Positions 20,801 through 29,674 of a stretch of DNA of 64,000 nt are shown here, in pieces (the first letter of the stretch is position 1; the number at the start of each line of letters is the position of its first letter). The DNA comes from Tenacibaculum sp. 190524A02b (GTDB lineage: Bacteria; Bacteroidota; Bacteroidia; Flavobacteriales; Flavobacteriaceae). The position numbers were made by a program, and so were the translations under genes. The stretch lies in the NCBI RefSeq assembly GCF_964036645.1, contig NZ_OZ038525.1, forward strand, positions 1,225,501 to 1,289,500. Direction: 5' to 3'. The notes below the pieces were generated by a model that worked only from the letters and a program-made list of their open reading frames with translations, was not told where the DNA came from and did not search any database.

Positions 20801-23800
20801 CTACCCCTGCCTCAGCTGTGGGTGTACTTAGGTCTTGAGTGATTACAACCGTATCACTAGATATACAACCAGTAATCGTATTTGTAACTGTTAAGGTATA
20901 TGTACCTGGAGCGCTTATTACTGGGCTCAGTGTTGTTGCGCCACTGTCTATGGTACCTCCTGTCCATACATAACTAACATCGGTAGTGGTGGAACCTGTT
21001 CCATCTAAGGTTAATGTTAAGGTATCACAGTCTAAAACACCAGGTGCTACCCCTGCCTCAGCTGTGGGGGTACTTAGGTCTTGAGTGATTACAACCGTAT
21101 CACTAGATATACAACCAATAATCGTATTTGTAACTGTTAAGGTATATATACCTGGAGCGCTTATTACTGGGCTCAGTGTTGTTGCGCCACTGTCTATGGT
21201 ACCTCCTGTCCATAAGTAATTAACATCGGTAGTGGTGGAACCTATTCCATCTAAGGTTAATGTTAAGGTATCACAGTCTAAAACACCTGGTGCTACCCCT
21301 GCCTCGGCTGTGGGTGTACTTAGGTCTTGAGTGATTACAACCGTATCACTAGATATACAACCAGTAATCGTATTTATAACTGTTAAGGTATATGTACCTG
21401 GAGCGCTTATTACTGGGCTCAGTGTTGTTGCGCCACTGTCTATGGTACCTCCTGTCCATACATAACTAACATCGGTAGTGGTGGAACCTGTTCCATCTAA
21501 GGTTAATGTTAAGGTATCACAGTCTAAAACACCTGGTGCTACCCCTGCCTCGGCTGTGGGGGTACTTAGGTCTTGAGTGATTACAACCGTATCACTAGAT
21601 ATACAACCAGTAATCGTATTTGTAACTGTTAAGGTATATGTACCTGGAGCGCTTATTACTGGGCTCAGTGTTGTTGCGCCGCTATCTATGGTACCTCCTG
21701 TCCATACATAACTAACATCGGTAGTGGTGGAACCTGTTCCATCTAAGGTTAATGTTGAGGTATCACAGTCTAAAACACCTGGTGCTACCCCTGCCTCGGC
21801 TGTGGGTGTACTTAGATCTTGAGTGATTACAACCGTATCACTAGATATACAACCAGTAATTGTATTAGTAACTGTTAAGGTATATGTACCTGGAGCGCTT
21901 ATTACTGGGCTCAGTGTTGTTGCGCCGCTGTCTATGGTACCGCCTGTCCATAAGTAATTAACATCGGTAGTGGTGGAACCTGTTCCATCTAAGGTTAATG
22001 TTGAGGTATCACAGTCTAAAACACCAGGTGCTACCCCTGCCTCGGCTGTGGGTGTACTTAGATCTTGAGTGATTACAACCGTATCACTAGATATACAACC
22101 AGTAATTGTATTAGTAACTGTTAAGGTATATGTACCTGGAGCGCTGATTACTGGGCTCAGTGTTGTTGCGCCGCTGTCTATGGTACCTCCTGTCCATACA
22201 TAACTAACATCGGTAGTGGTGGAACCTGTTCCATCTAAGGTTAATGTTAAGGTATCACAGTCTAAAACACCAGGTGCTACCCCTGCCTCGGCTGTAGGTG
22301 TACTTAGGTCTTGAGTGATTACAACCGTATCACTAGACACACAACCAGTAATCGTATTAGTAACTGTTAAGGTATATGTACCTGGAGCACTTATTACTGG
22401 GCTCAGTGTTGTTGCGCCACTGTCTATGGTACCGCCTGTCCATACATAACTAACATCGGTAGTGGTGGAACCTGTTCCATCTAAGGTTAATGTTAAGGTA
22501 TCACAGTCTAAAACACCAGGTGCTACCCCTGCCTCGGCTGTAGGTGTACTTAGGTCTTGAGTGATTACAACCGTATCACTAGATATACAACCAGTAATCG
22601 TATTTGTAACTGTTAAGGTATATGTACCTGGAGCACTTATTACTGGGCTCAGTGTTGTTGCGCCACTGTCTATGGCACCGCCTGTCCATACATAACTAAC
22701 ATCGGTAGTGGTGGAACCTGTTCCATCTAAGGTTAATGTTAAGGTATCACAGTCTAAAACACCAGGTGCTACCCCTGCCTCGGCTGTAGGTGTACTTAGG
22801 TCTTGAGTGATTACAACCGTATCACTAGATATACAACCAGTAATCGTATTTGTAACTGTTAAGGTATACGTACCTGGAGCGCTTATTACTGGGCTCAGTG
22901 TTGTTGCGCCGCTGTCTATGGTACCTCCTGTCCATACATAACTAACATCAGTAGTCGTTGAACCTGTTCCATCTAAAGTAAGTGTTAAGGTATCACAGTC
23001 TAAAACACCTGGTGCTACGCCTGCTTCGGCAGTTGGTGTGCTTAGATCTTGGGTAATCACAACCGTATCACTTGACATGCATCCGGTAGTGGTATTTGTT
23101 ACCGTTAAAGTATACGTACCTGGAACGCTAATTACTGGGCTCAGTGTTGTTGCGCCGCTGTCTATGGTACCACCTGTCCATACATAACTAACATCAGTAG
23201 TCGTTGAACCTGTTCCATCTAAGATTAATGTTAAGGTATCACAGTCTAAAACACCAGGTGCTACCCCTGCTTCGGCAGTTGGTGTTCTTAGATCTTGGGT
23301 AATCACAACCGTATCACTTGACATGCATCCGGTAGTGGTATTTGTTACCGTTAAAGTATACGTACCTGGAGCGCTTATTACTGGACTTAGTGTTGTTGCG
23401 CCGCTGTCTATGGTACCTCCTGTCCATACATAACTAACATCAGTAGTCGTTGAACCTGTTCCGTCTAAAGTAAGTGTTAAGGTATCACAATCTAAAACAC
23501 CTGGTGCTACACCTGCTTCGGCAGTTGGTGTGCTTAGATCTTGGGTGATTACAACCGTATCACTTGACATGCATCCGGTAGTGGTATTTGTTACCGTTAA
23601 AGTATACGTACCTGGAGCGCTAATTACTGGACTCAGTGTTGTTGCGCCGCTGTCTATGGTACCTCCTGTCCATACATAACTAACATCGGTAGTGGTTGAA
23701 CCTGTTCCGTCTAAAGTAAGTGTTAAGGTATCACAATCTAAAACACCTGGTGCTACGCCTGCTTCAGCTGTAGGTGTACTTAGGTCTTGAGTGATTACAA

Positions 23801-26276
23801 CCGTATCACTAGATATACAACCAGTAATCGTATTTGTAACTGTTAAGGTATACGTACCTGGAGCGCTTATTACTGGGCTCAGTGTTGTTGCGCCGCTGTC
23901 TATGCTACCGCCTGTCCATAAGTAATTAACATCGGTAGTGGTGGAACCTATTCCATTTAAGGTTAATGTTAAGGTATCACAGTCTAAAACACCAGGTGCT
24001 ACCCCTGCCTCGGCTGTAGGTGTACTTAGGTCTTGAGTGATTACAACCGTATCACTAGATATACAACCAGTAATCGTATTAGTAACTGTTAAGGTATATG
24101 TACCTGGAGCGCTGATTACTGGGCTCAGTGTTGTTGCGCCGCTGTCTATGGTACCTCCTGTCCATACATAACTAACATCGGTAGTCGTTGAACCTGTTCC
24201 ATCTAAGGTTAATGTTAAGGTATCACAGTCTAAAACACCAGGTGCTACCCCTGCTTCGGCAGTTGGTGTGCTTAGATCTTGAGTGATTACAACCGTATCA
24301 CTAGATATACAACCAGTAATCGTATTAGTAACTGTTAAGGTATACGTACCTGGAGCGCTGATTACTGGGCTCAGTGTTGTTGCGCCGCTGTCTATGGTAC
24401 CACCTGTCCATACATAACTAACATCAGTAGTCGTTGAACCTGTTCCGTCTAAAGTAAGTGTTAAGGTATCACAATCTAAAACACCAGGTGCTACACCTGC
24501 TTCGGCAGTTGGTGTGCTTAGATCTTGAGTGATTACAACCGTATCACTAGATATACAACCAGTAATCGTATTTGTAACTGTTAAGGTATACGTACCTGGA
24601 GCGCTTATTACTGGGCTCAGTGTTGTTGCGCCGCTGTCTATGCTACCGCCTGTCCATAAGTAATTAACATCGGTAGTGGTGGAACCTATTCCATTTAAGG
24701 TTAATGTTAAGGTATCACAGTCTAAAACACCAGGTGCTACCCCTGCCTCGGCTGTAGGTGTACTTAGGTCTTGAGTGATTACAACCGTATCACTAGATAT
24801 ACAACCAGTAATCGTATTTGTAACTGTTAAGGTATATGTACCTGGAACGCTTATTACTGGGCTCAGTGTTGTTGCGCCGCTGTCTATGGTACCGCCTGTC
24901 CATAAGTAATTAACATCGGTAGTGGTGGAACCTATTCCATTTAAGGTTAATGTTAAGGTATCACAGTCTAAAACACCAGGTGCTACCCCTGCCTCGGCTG
25001 TGGGGGTACTTAGGTCTTGGGTGATTACAACCGTATCACTAGATATACAACCAGTAATCGTATTTGTAACTGTTAAGGTATATGTACCTGGAGCGCTAAT
25101 TACTGGGCTCAGTGTTGTTGCGCCACTGTCTATGGCACCGCCTGTCCATACATAACTAACATCGGTAGTGGTGGAACCTGTTCCATCTAAGGTTAATGTT
25201 GAGGTATCACAGTCTAAAACACCAGGTGCTACCCCTGCCTCGGCTGTGGGAGTGTTTAGGTCTTGAGTGATTACAACCGTATCACTAGATATACAACCAG
25301 TAATCGTATTAGTAACTGTTAAGGTATATGTACCTGGAGCGCTGATTACTGGGCTCAGTGTTGTTGCGCCGCTGTCTATGGTACCTCCTGTCCATACATA
25401 ACTAACATCGGTAGTGGTGGAACCTGTTCCATCTAAGGTTAATGTTGAGGTATCACAGTCTAAAACACCAGGTGCTACCCCTGCCTCGGCTGTGGGTGTA
25501 CTTAGATCTTGAGTGATTACAACCGTATCACTAGATATACAACCAGTAATTGTATTAGTAACTGTTAAGGTATATGTACCTGGAGCGCTGATTACTGGGC
25601 TCAGTGTTGTTGCGCCGCTGTCTATGGTACCGCCTGTCCATAAGTAATTAACATCGGTAGTGGTGGAACCTGTTCCATCTAAGGTTAATGTTGAGGTATC
25701 ACAGTCTAAAACACCAGGTGCTACCCCTGCCTCGGCTGTGGGTGTACTTAGATCTTGAGTGATTACAACCGTATCACTAGATATACAACCAGTAATTGTA
25801 TTAGTAACTGTTAAGGTATATGTACCTGGAGCGCTGATTACTGGGCTCAGTGTTGTTGCGCCGCTGTCTATGGTACCTCCTGTCCATACATAACTAACAT
25901 CGGTAGTGGTGGAACCTGTTCCATCTAAGGTTAATGTTAAGGTATCACAGTCTAAAACACCAGGTGCTACCCCTGCCTCGGCTGTAGGTGTACTTAGGTC
26001 TTGAGTGATTACAACCGTATCACTAGATATACAACCAGTAATCGTATTTGTAACTGTTAAGGTATATGTACCTGGAGCGCTGATTACTGGGCTCAGTGTT
26101 GTTGCGCCGCTGTCTATGGTACCGCCTGTCCATAAGTAATTAACATCGGTAGTGGTGGAACCTGTTCCATCTAAGGTTAATGTTAAGGTATCACAGTCTA
26201 AAACACCAGGTGCTACCCCTGCCTCGGCTGTGGGTGTGCTTAGGTCTTGAGTGATTACAACCGTATCACTAGACAC
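14808..26276 (-). CDS. Giant T9SS-secreted repeat adhesin, C-terminal open frame
   Basis: This frame is the 3' part of one gene spanning 14808-34579. The GTG at 26276 lies inside a repeat and is not a credible start. The frame in fact stays open upstream to the 1-nt deletion at 27200-27202. It holds most of the 82-residue PKD/Ig-like repeats, then an approximately 445-residue tail. In order the tail has an Ig-like linker, calcium-binding DxDGDGxxD motifs (DTDGDGLTDCEE, DCDGDGVLNSNE), a DUF11-like domain (IEVTKTASLTDKEVGD) and a gliding-motility-type CHU_C C-terminal sorting domain (FTPNNDDHNDVF, EIFNRWGNTVYK, WDG, LPVGTYFYILDLGDG). That last domain is the type B signal for type IX secretion. 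In an unbroken gene it would send the whole protein to the cell surface. Confidence 0.85.
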   Translation of the reverse strand: MSSDTVVITQDLSTPTAEAGVAPGVLDCDTLTLTLDGTGSTTTDVNYLWTGGTIDSGATTLSPVISAPGTYTLTVTNTITGCISSDTVVITQDLSTPTAEAGVAPGVLDCDTLTLTLDGTGSTTTDVSYVWTGGTIDSGATTLSPVISAPGTYTLTVTNTITGCISSDTVVITQDLSTPTAEAGVAPGVLDCDTSTLTLDGTGSTTTDVNYLWTGGTIDSGATTLSPVISAPGTYTLTVTNTITGCISSDTVVITQDLSTPTAEAGVAPGVLDCDTSTLTLDGTGSTTTDVSYVWTGGTIDSGATTLSPVISAPGTYTLTVTNTITGCISSDTVVITQDLNTPTAEAGVAPGVLDCDTSTLTLDGTGSTTTDVSYVWTGGAIDSGATTLSPVISAPGTYTLTVTNTITGCISSDTVVITQDLSTPTAEAGVAPGVLDCDTLTLTLNGIGSTTTDVNYLWTGGTIDSGATTLSPVISVPGTYTLTVTNTITGCISSDTVVITQDLSTPTAEAGVAPGVLDCDTLTLTLNGIGSTTTDVNYLWTGGSIDSGATTLSPVISAPGTYTLTVTNTITGCISSDTVVITQDLSTPTAEAGVAPGVLDCDTLTLTLDGTGSTTTDVSYVWTGGTIDSGATTLSPVISAPGTYTLTVTNTITGCISSDTVVITQDLSTPTAEAGVAPGVLDCDTLTLTLDGTGSTTTDVSYVWTGGTIDSGATTLSPVISAPGTYTLTVTNTITGCISSDTVVITQDLSTPTAEAGVAPGVLDCDTLTLTLNGIGSTTTDVNYLWTGGSIDSGATTLSPVISAPGTYTLTVTNTITGCISSDTVVITQDLSTPTAEAGVAPGVLDCDTLTLTLDGTGSTTTDVSYVWTGGTIDSGATTLSPVISAPGTYTLTVTNTTTGCMSSDTVVITQDLSTPTAEAGVAPGVLDCDTLTLTLDGTGSTTTDVSYVWTGGTIDSGATTLSPVISAPGTYTLTVTNTTTGCMSSDTVVITQDLRTPTAEAGVAPGVLDCDTLTLILDGTGSTTTDVSYVWTGGTIDSGATTLSPVISVPGTYTLTVTNTTTGCMSSDTVVITQDLSTPTAEAGVAPGVLDCDTLTLTLDGTGSTTTDVSYVWTGGTIDSGATTLSPVISAPGTYTLTVTNTITGCISSDTVVITQDLSTPTAEAGVAPGVLDCDTLTLTLDGTGSTTTDVSYVWTGGAIDSGATTLSPVISAPGTYTLTVTNTITGCISSDTVVITQDLSTPTAEAGVAPGVLDCDTLTLTLDGTGSTTTDVSYVWTGGTIDSGATTLSPVISAPGTYTLTVTNTITGCVSSDTVVITQDLSTPTAEAGVAPGVLDCDTLTLTLDGTGSTTTDVSYVWTGGTIDSGATTLSPVISAPGTYTLTVTNTITGCISSDTVVITQDLSTPTAEAGVAPGVLDCDTSTLTLDGTGSTTTDVNYLWTGGTIDSGATTLSPVISAPGTYTLTVTNTITGCISSDTVVITQDLSTPTAEAGVAPGVLDCDTSTLTLDGTGSTTTDVSYVWTGGTIDSGATTLSPVISAPGTYTLTVTNTITGCISSDTVVITQDLSTPTAEAGVAPGVLDCDTLTLTLDGTGSTTTDVSYVWTGGTIDSGATTLSPVISAPGTYTLTVINTITGCISSDTVVITQDLSTPTAEAGVAPGVLDCDTLTLTLDGIGSTTTDVNYLWTGGTIDSGATTLSPVISAPGIYTLTVTNTIIGCISSDTVVITQDLSTPTAEAGVAPGVLDCDTLTLTLDGTGSTTTDVSYVWTGGTIDSGATTLSPVISAPGTYTLTVTNTITGCISSDTVVITQDLSTPTAEAGVAPGVLDCDTLTLTLDGTGSTTTDVSYVWTGGTIDSGATTLSPVISAPGTYTLTVTNTITGCISSDTVVITQDLSTPTAEAGVAPGVLDCDTLTLTLDGTGSTTTDVSYVWTGGTIDSGATTLSPVISAPGTYTLTITNTITGCISSDTVVITQDLSTPTAEAGVAPGVLDCDTLTLTLDGTGSTTTDVNYLWTGGTIDSGATTLSPVISAPGTYTLTVTNTITGCISSDTVVITQDLSTPTAEAGVAPGVLDCDTLTLTLDGTGSTTTNVSYVWTGGTIDSGATTLSPVISAPGTYTLTVTNTITGCISSDTVVITQDLSTPTAEAGVAPGVLDCDTLTLTLDGTGSTTTDVSYVWTGGAIDSGATTLSPVISAPGTYTLTVTNTITGCISSDTVVITQDLSTPTAEAGVAPGVLDCDTSTLTLDGTGSTTTDVNYLWTGGTIDSGATTLSPVISAPGTYTLTVTNTITGCISSDTVVITQDLSTPTAEAGVAPGVLDCDTSTLTLDGTGSTTTDVNYLWTGGTIDSGATTLSPVISAPGTYTLTVTNTITGCISSDTVVITQDLSTPTAEAGVAPGVLDCDTLTLTLDGTGSTTTDVSYVWTGGTIDSGATTLSPVISAPGTYTLTVINTITGCISSDTVVITQDLSTPTAEAGVAPGVLDCDTLTLTLDGIGSTTTDVNYLWTGGTIDSGATTLSPVISAPGIYTLTVTNTIIGCISSDTVVITQDLSTPTAEAGVAPGVLDCDTLTLTLDGTGSTTTDVSYVWTGGTIDSGATTLSPVISAPGTYTLTVTNTITGCISSDTVVITQDLSTPTAEAGVAPGVLDCDTLTLTLDGTGSTTTDVSYVWTGGTIDSGATTLSPVISAPGTYTLTVTNTITGCISSDTVVITQDLSTPTAEAGVAPGVLDCDTLTLTLDGTGSTTTDVSYVWTGGTIDSGATTLSPVISAPGTYTLTITNTITGCISSDTVVITQDLSTPTAEAGVAPGVLDCDTLTLTLDGTGSTTTDVNYLWTGGTIDSGATTLSPVISAPGTYTLTVTNTITGCISSDTVVITQDLSTPTAEAGVAPGVLDCDTLTLTLDGTGSTTTNVSYVWTGGTIDSGATTLSPVISAPGTYTLTVTNTITGCISSDTVVITQDLSTPTAEAGVAPGVLDCDTLTLTLDGTGSTTTDVSYVWTGGAIDSGATTLSPVISAPGTYTLTVTNTITGCISSDTVVITQDLSTPTAEAGVAPGVLDCDTSTLTLDGTGSTTTDVNYLWTGGTIDSGATTLSPVISAPGTYTLTVTNTITGCISSDTVVITQDLSTPTAEAGVAPGVLDCDTSTLTLDGTGSTTTDVNYLWTGGTIDSGATTLSPVISAPGTYTLTVTNTITGCISSDTVVITQDLSTPTAEAGVAPGVLDCDTSTLTLDGTGSTTTDVSYVWTGGTIDSGATTLSPVISAPGTYTLTVTNTITGCISSDTVVITQDLSTPTAEAGVAPGVLDCDTSTLTLDGTGSTTTDVSYVWTGGAIDSGATTLSPVISAPGTYTLTVTNTITGCISSDTVVVTQDLSTPIPPNVSEQLFCSIETPTGNDLVPTISNTVIWFKDSALTKILDTVEFLEEGTYYVVSKNIDTGCLSPAISVKITLRGSLDTDGDGLTDCEETTGLDDPLTIGVPTSISNPNNSCSFTGKPKPDTQNTIWQLSDCDGDNEINGDEIVNETNPNDPCSVSIKTVPDINNPNYLIWAQQDCDGDGVLNSNEVMDDTSPFDPCDFVPSSISEPITSNIKCISAIEVTKTASLTDKEVGDIIEYTIKVENIGTSTIMNISLSDIFTDIDGNPLELTEGVRFDGADYGSPEGTLLMGEAAIYKASFIITKEVINTGGVRNTVIAVGQDSSGELVEDISDDGDDTDGNIKDDPTVTDLGCLIVFNQFTPNNDDHNDVFIINCIKNYPKNTLEIFNRWGNTVYKKVGYDNSWDGISTGRATLEEEIKLPVGTYFYILDLGDGSEVKKGWIYINR

Positions 26277-29200
26277 ACAACCAGTAATCGTATTAGTAAC
26301 TGTTAAGGTATACGTACCTGGAGCGCTTATTACTGGGCTCAGTGTTGTTGCGCCACTGTCTATGGCACCGCCTGTCCATAAGTAATTAACATCGGTAGTG
26401 GTGGAACCTGTTCCATCTAAGGCTAATGTTAAGGTATCACAGTCTAAAACACCAGGTGCTACCCCTGCCTCGGCTGTAGGTGTACTTAGGTCTTGAGTGA
26501 TTACAACTGTATCACTAGATATACAACCAGTAATCGTATTTGTAACTGTTAAGGTATATGTACCTGGAGCGCTGATTACTGGGCTCAGTGTTGTTGCGCC
26601 GCTGTCTATGGTACCGCCTGTCCATAAGTAATTAACATCGGTAGTGGTGGAACCTGTTCCATCTAAGGTTAATGTTAAGGTATCACAGTCTAAAACACCA
26701 GGTGCTACCCCTGCCTCGGCTGTAGGTGTACTTAGGTCTTGAGTGATTACAACCGTATCACTAGATATACAACCAGTAATCGTATTTGTAACTGTTAAGG
26801 TATACGTACCTGGAGCGCTTATTACTGGGCTCAGTGTTGTTGCGCCGCTGTCTATGCTACCGCCTGTCCATAAGTAATTAACATCGGTAGTGGTGGAACC
26901 TATTCCATTTAAGGTTAATGTTAAGGTATCACAGTCTAAAACACCAGGTGCTACCCCTGCCTCGGCTGTGGGTGTACTTAGGTCTTGAGTGATTACAACC
27001 GTATCACTAGATATACAACCAGTAATCGTATTTGTAACTGTTAAGGTATATGTACCTGGAGCGCTGATTACTGGGCTCAGTGTTGTTGCGCCGCTGTCTA
27101 TGGTACCTCCTGTCCATACATAACTAACATCGGTAGTCGTTGAACCTGTTCCATCTAAGGTTAATGTTAAGGTATCACAGTCTAAAACACCAGGTGCTAC
27201 CCTGCTTCGGCAGTTGGTGTGCTTAGATCTTGAGTGATTACAACCGTATCACTAGATATACAACCAGTAATCGTATTAGTAGCTGTTAAGGTATACGTAC
27301 CTGGAGCGCTGATTACTGGGCTCAGTGTTGTTGCGCCGCTGTCTATGGTACCTCCTGTCCATACATAACTAACATCAGTAGTCGTTGAACCTGTTCCGTC
27401 TAAAGTAAGTGTTAAGGTATCACAATCTAAAACACCAGGTGCTACACCTGCTTCGGCAGTTGGTGTGCTTAGATCTTGAGTGATTACAACCGTATCACTA
27501 GACACACAACCAGTAATCGTATTAGTAACTGTTAAGGTATATGTACCTGGAGCGCTTATTACTGGGCTCAGTGTTGTTGCGCCGCTGTCTATGGTACCGC
27601 CTGTCCATAAGTAATTAACATCGGTAGTGGTGGAACCTGTTCCATCTAAGGTTAATGTTAAGGTATCACAGTCTAAAACACCAGGTGCTACCCCTGCCTC
27701 GGCTGTAGGTGTACTTAGGTCTTGAGTGATTACAACCGTATCACTAGATATACAACCAGTAATCGTATTTGTAACTGTTAAGGTATATGTACCTGGAACG
27801 CTTATTACTGGGCTCAGTGTTGTTGCGCCGCTGTCTATGGTACCACCTGTCCATACATAACTAACATCGGTAGTGGTGGAACCTGTTCCATCTAAAGTAA
27901 GAGTAAGCGTATCACAGTCTAAAACACCAGGTGCTACCCCTGCCTCAGCTGTGGGGGTACTTAGGTCTTGGGTGATTACAACCGTATCACTAGATATACA
28001 ACCAGTAATCGTATTTGTAACTGTTAAGGTATATATACCTGGAGCGCTTATTACTGGGCTCAGTGTTGTTGCGCCGCTGTCTATGCTACCGCCTGTCCAT
28101 AAGTAATTTACATCGGTAGTGATGGAACCTGTTCCATCTAAGGTTAATGTTAAGGTATCACAGTCTAAAACACCTGGTGCTACACCTGCCTCGGCTGTAG
28201 GTGTACTTAGATCTTGAGTGATTACAACCGTATCACTAGATATACAACCAGTAATCGTATTTGTAACTGTTAAGGTATATGTACCTGGAGCGCTTATTAC
28301 TGGGCTCAGTGTTGTTGCGCCGCTATCTATGGTACCTCCTGTCCATACATAACTAACATCGGTAGTCGTTGAACCTGTTCCATCTAAGGTTAATGTTAAG
28401 GTATCACAGTCTAAAACACCAGGTGCTACCCCTGCCTCGGCTGTAGGTGTACTTAGGTCTTGAGTGATTACAACCGTATCACTAGACACACAACCAGTAA
28501 TCGTATTAGTAACTGTTAAGGTATATGTACCTGGAGCACTTATTACTGGGCTCAGTGTTGTTGCGCCACTGTCTATGGTACCGCCTGTCCATACATAACT
28601 AACATCGGTAGTGGTGGAACCTGTTCCATCTAAGGTTAATGTTAAGGTATCACAGTCTAAAACACCAGGTGCTACCCCTGCCTCGGCTGTAGGTGTACTT
28701 AGGTCTTGAGTGATTACAACCGTATCACTAGATATACAACCAGTAATCGTATTTGTAACTGTTAAGGTATATGTACCTGGAGCACTTATTACTGGGCTCA
28801 GTGTTGTTGCGCCACTGTCTATGGCACCGCCTGTCCATACATAACTAACATCGGTAGTGGTGGAACCTGTTCCATCTAAGGTTAATGTTAAGGTATCACA
28901 GTCTAAAACACCAGGTGCTACCCCTGCCTCGGCTGTAGGTGTACTTAGGTCTTGAGTGATTACAACCGTATCACTAGATATACAACCAGTAATCGTATTT
29001 GTAACTGTTAAGGTATACGTACCTGGAGCGCTGATTACTGGGCTCAGTGTTGTTGCTCCACTGTCTATGGTACCTCCTGTCCATACATAATTAACATCGG
29101 TAGTGGTGGAACCTGTTCCATCTAAGGTTAATGTTAAGGTATCACAGTCTAAAACACCAGGTGCTACCCCTGCCTCGGCTGTAGGTGTACTTAGGTCTTG

Positions 29201-29674
29201 AGTGATTACAACCGTATCACTAGACACACAACCAGTAATTGTATTAGTAACTGTTAAGGTATATGTACCTGGAGCGCTGATTACTGGGCTCAGTGTTGTT
29301 GCACCGCTGTCTATGGTACCGCCTGTCCATACATAATTAACATCGGTAGTGGTGGAACCTGTTCCATCTAAGGTTAATGTTAAGGTATCACAGTCTAAAA
29401 CACCAGGTGCTACCCCTGCCTCGGCTGTGGGAGTGCTTAGGTCTTGAGTGATTACAACCGTATCACTAGATATACAACCAGTAATCGTATTAGTAACTGT
29501 TAAGGTATATGTACCTGGAGCACTTATTACTGGGCTCAGTGTTGTTGCGCCACTGTCTATGGCACCTCCTGTCCATACATAACTAACATCGGTAGTCGTT
29601 GAGCCTGTACCATCTAAGGTTAATGTTAAGGTATCACAGTCTAAAACACCAGGTGCTACCCCTGCCTCGGCTGT
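16146..29674 (-). repeat. 55 tandem 246-bp repeats (82-residue PKD/Ig-like units)
   Basis: The unit runs from TAEAGVAPGVLDCDT to TVVITQDLSTP, 82 residues. Each unit contains two Cys (LDCDT and TGCxSS), which could form a disulphide. Length from the first Thr codon (29672-29674) to the last Pro codon (16146-16148) is 13529 bp. Adding the one deleted base at 27200 gives exactly 55 x 246. Units differ by a few recurrent substitutions (SYVWTGG/NYLWTGG, GTIDS/GAIDS/GSIDS, DTLTL/DTSTL). DNA identity is very high, with shared silent variants, which shows gene-conversion or unequal-crossover homogenisation. There are no spacers, so this is not a CRISPR array. Confidence 0.95.
16651..21614 (-). repeat. 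Perfect 2504-bp direct duplication of ten repeat units
   Basis: Comparing lines at an offset of 2460 bp (10 x 246), 16651-19154 is identical to 19111-21614. That includes rare markers such as the TLTVINTITG and APGIYTLTVTNTIIG variants. The first differences are at 16650/19110 and 19155/21615. Either a very recent ten-unit tandem duplication or an assembly duplication. Confidence 0.85.

Noticed and set aside
24922-28106. Plus-strand frames (24922-25155, 27873-28106) inside the repeat array
   Set aside because: They are antisense shadows of the repeat, occur in some units only and have no signal or leader.
16146-29674. CRISPR-like or satellite array suggested by regular repeats
   Set aside because: Units abut with no spacers, keep one reading frame and encode a secreted-protein domain; this is a coding tandem repeat.
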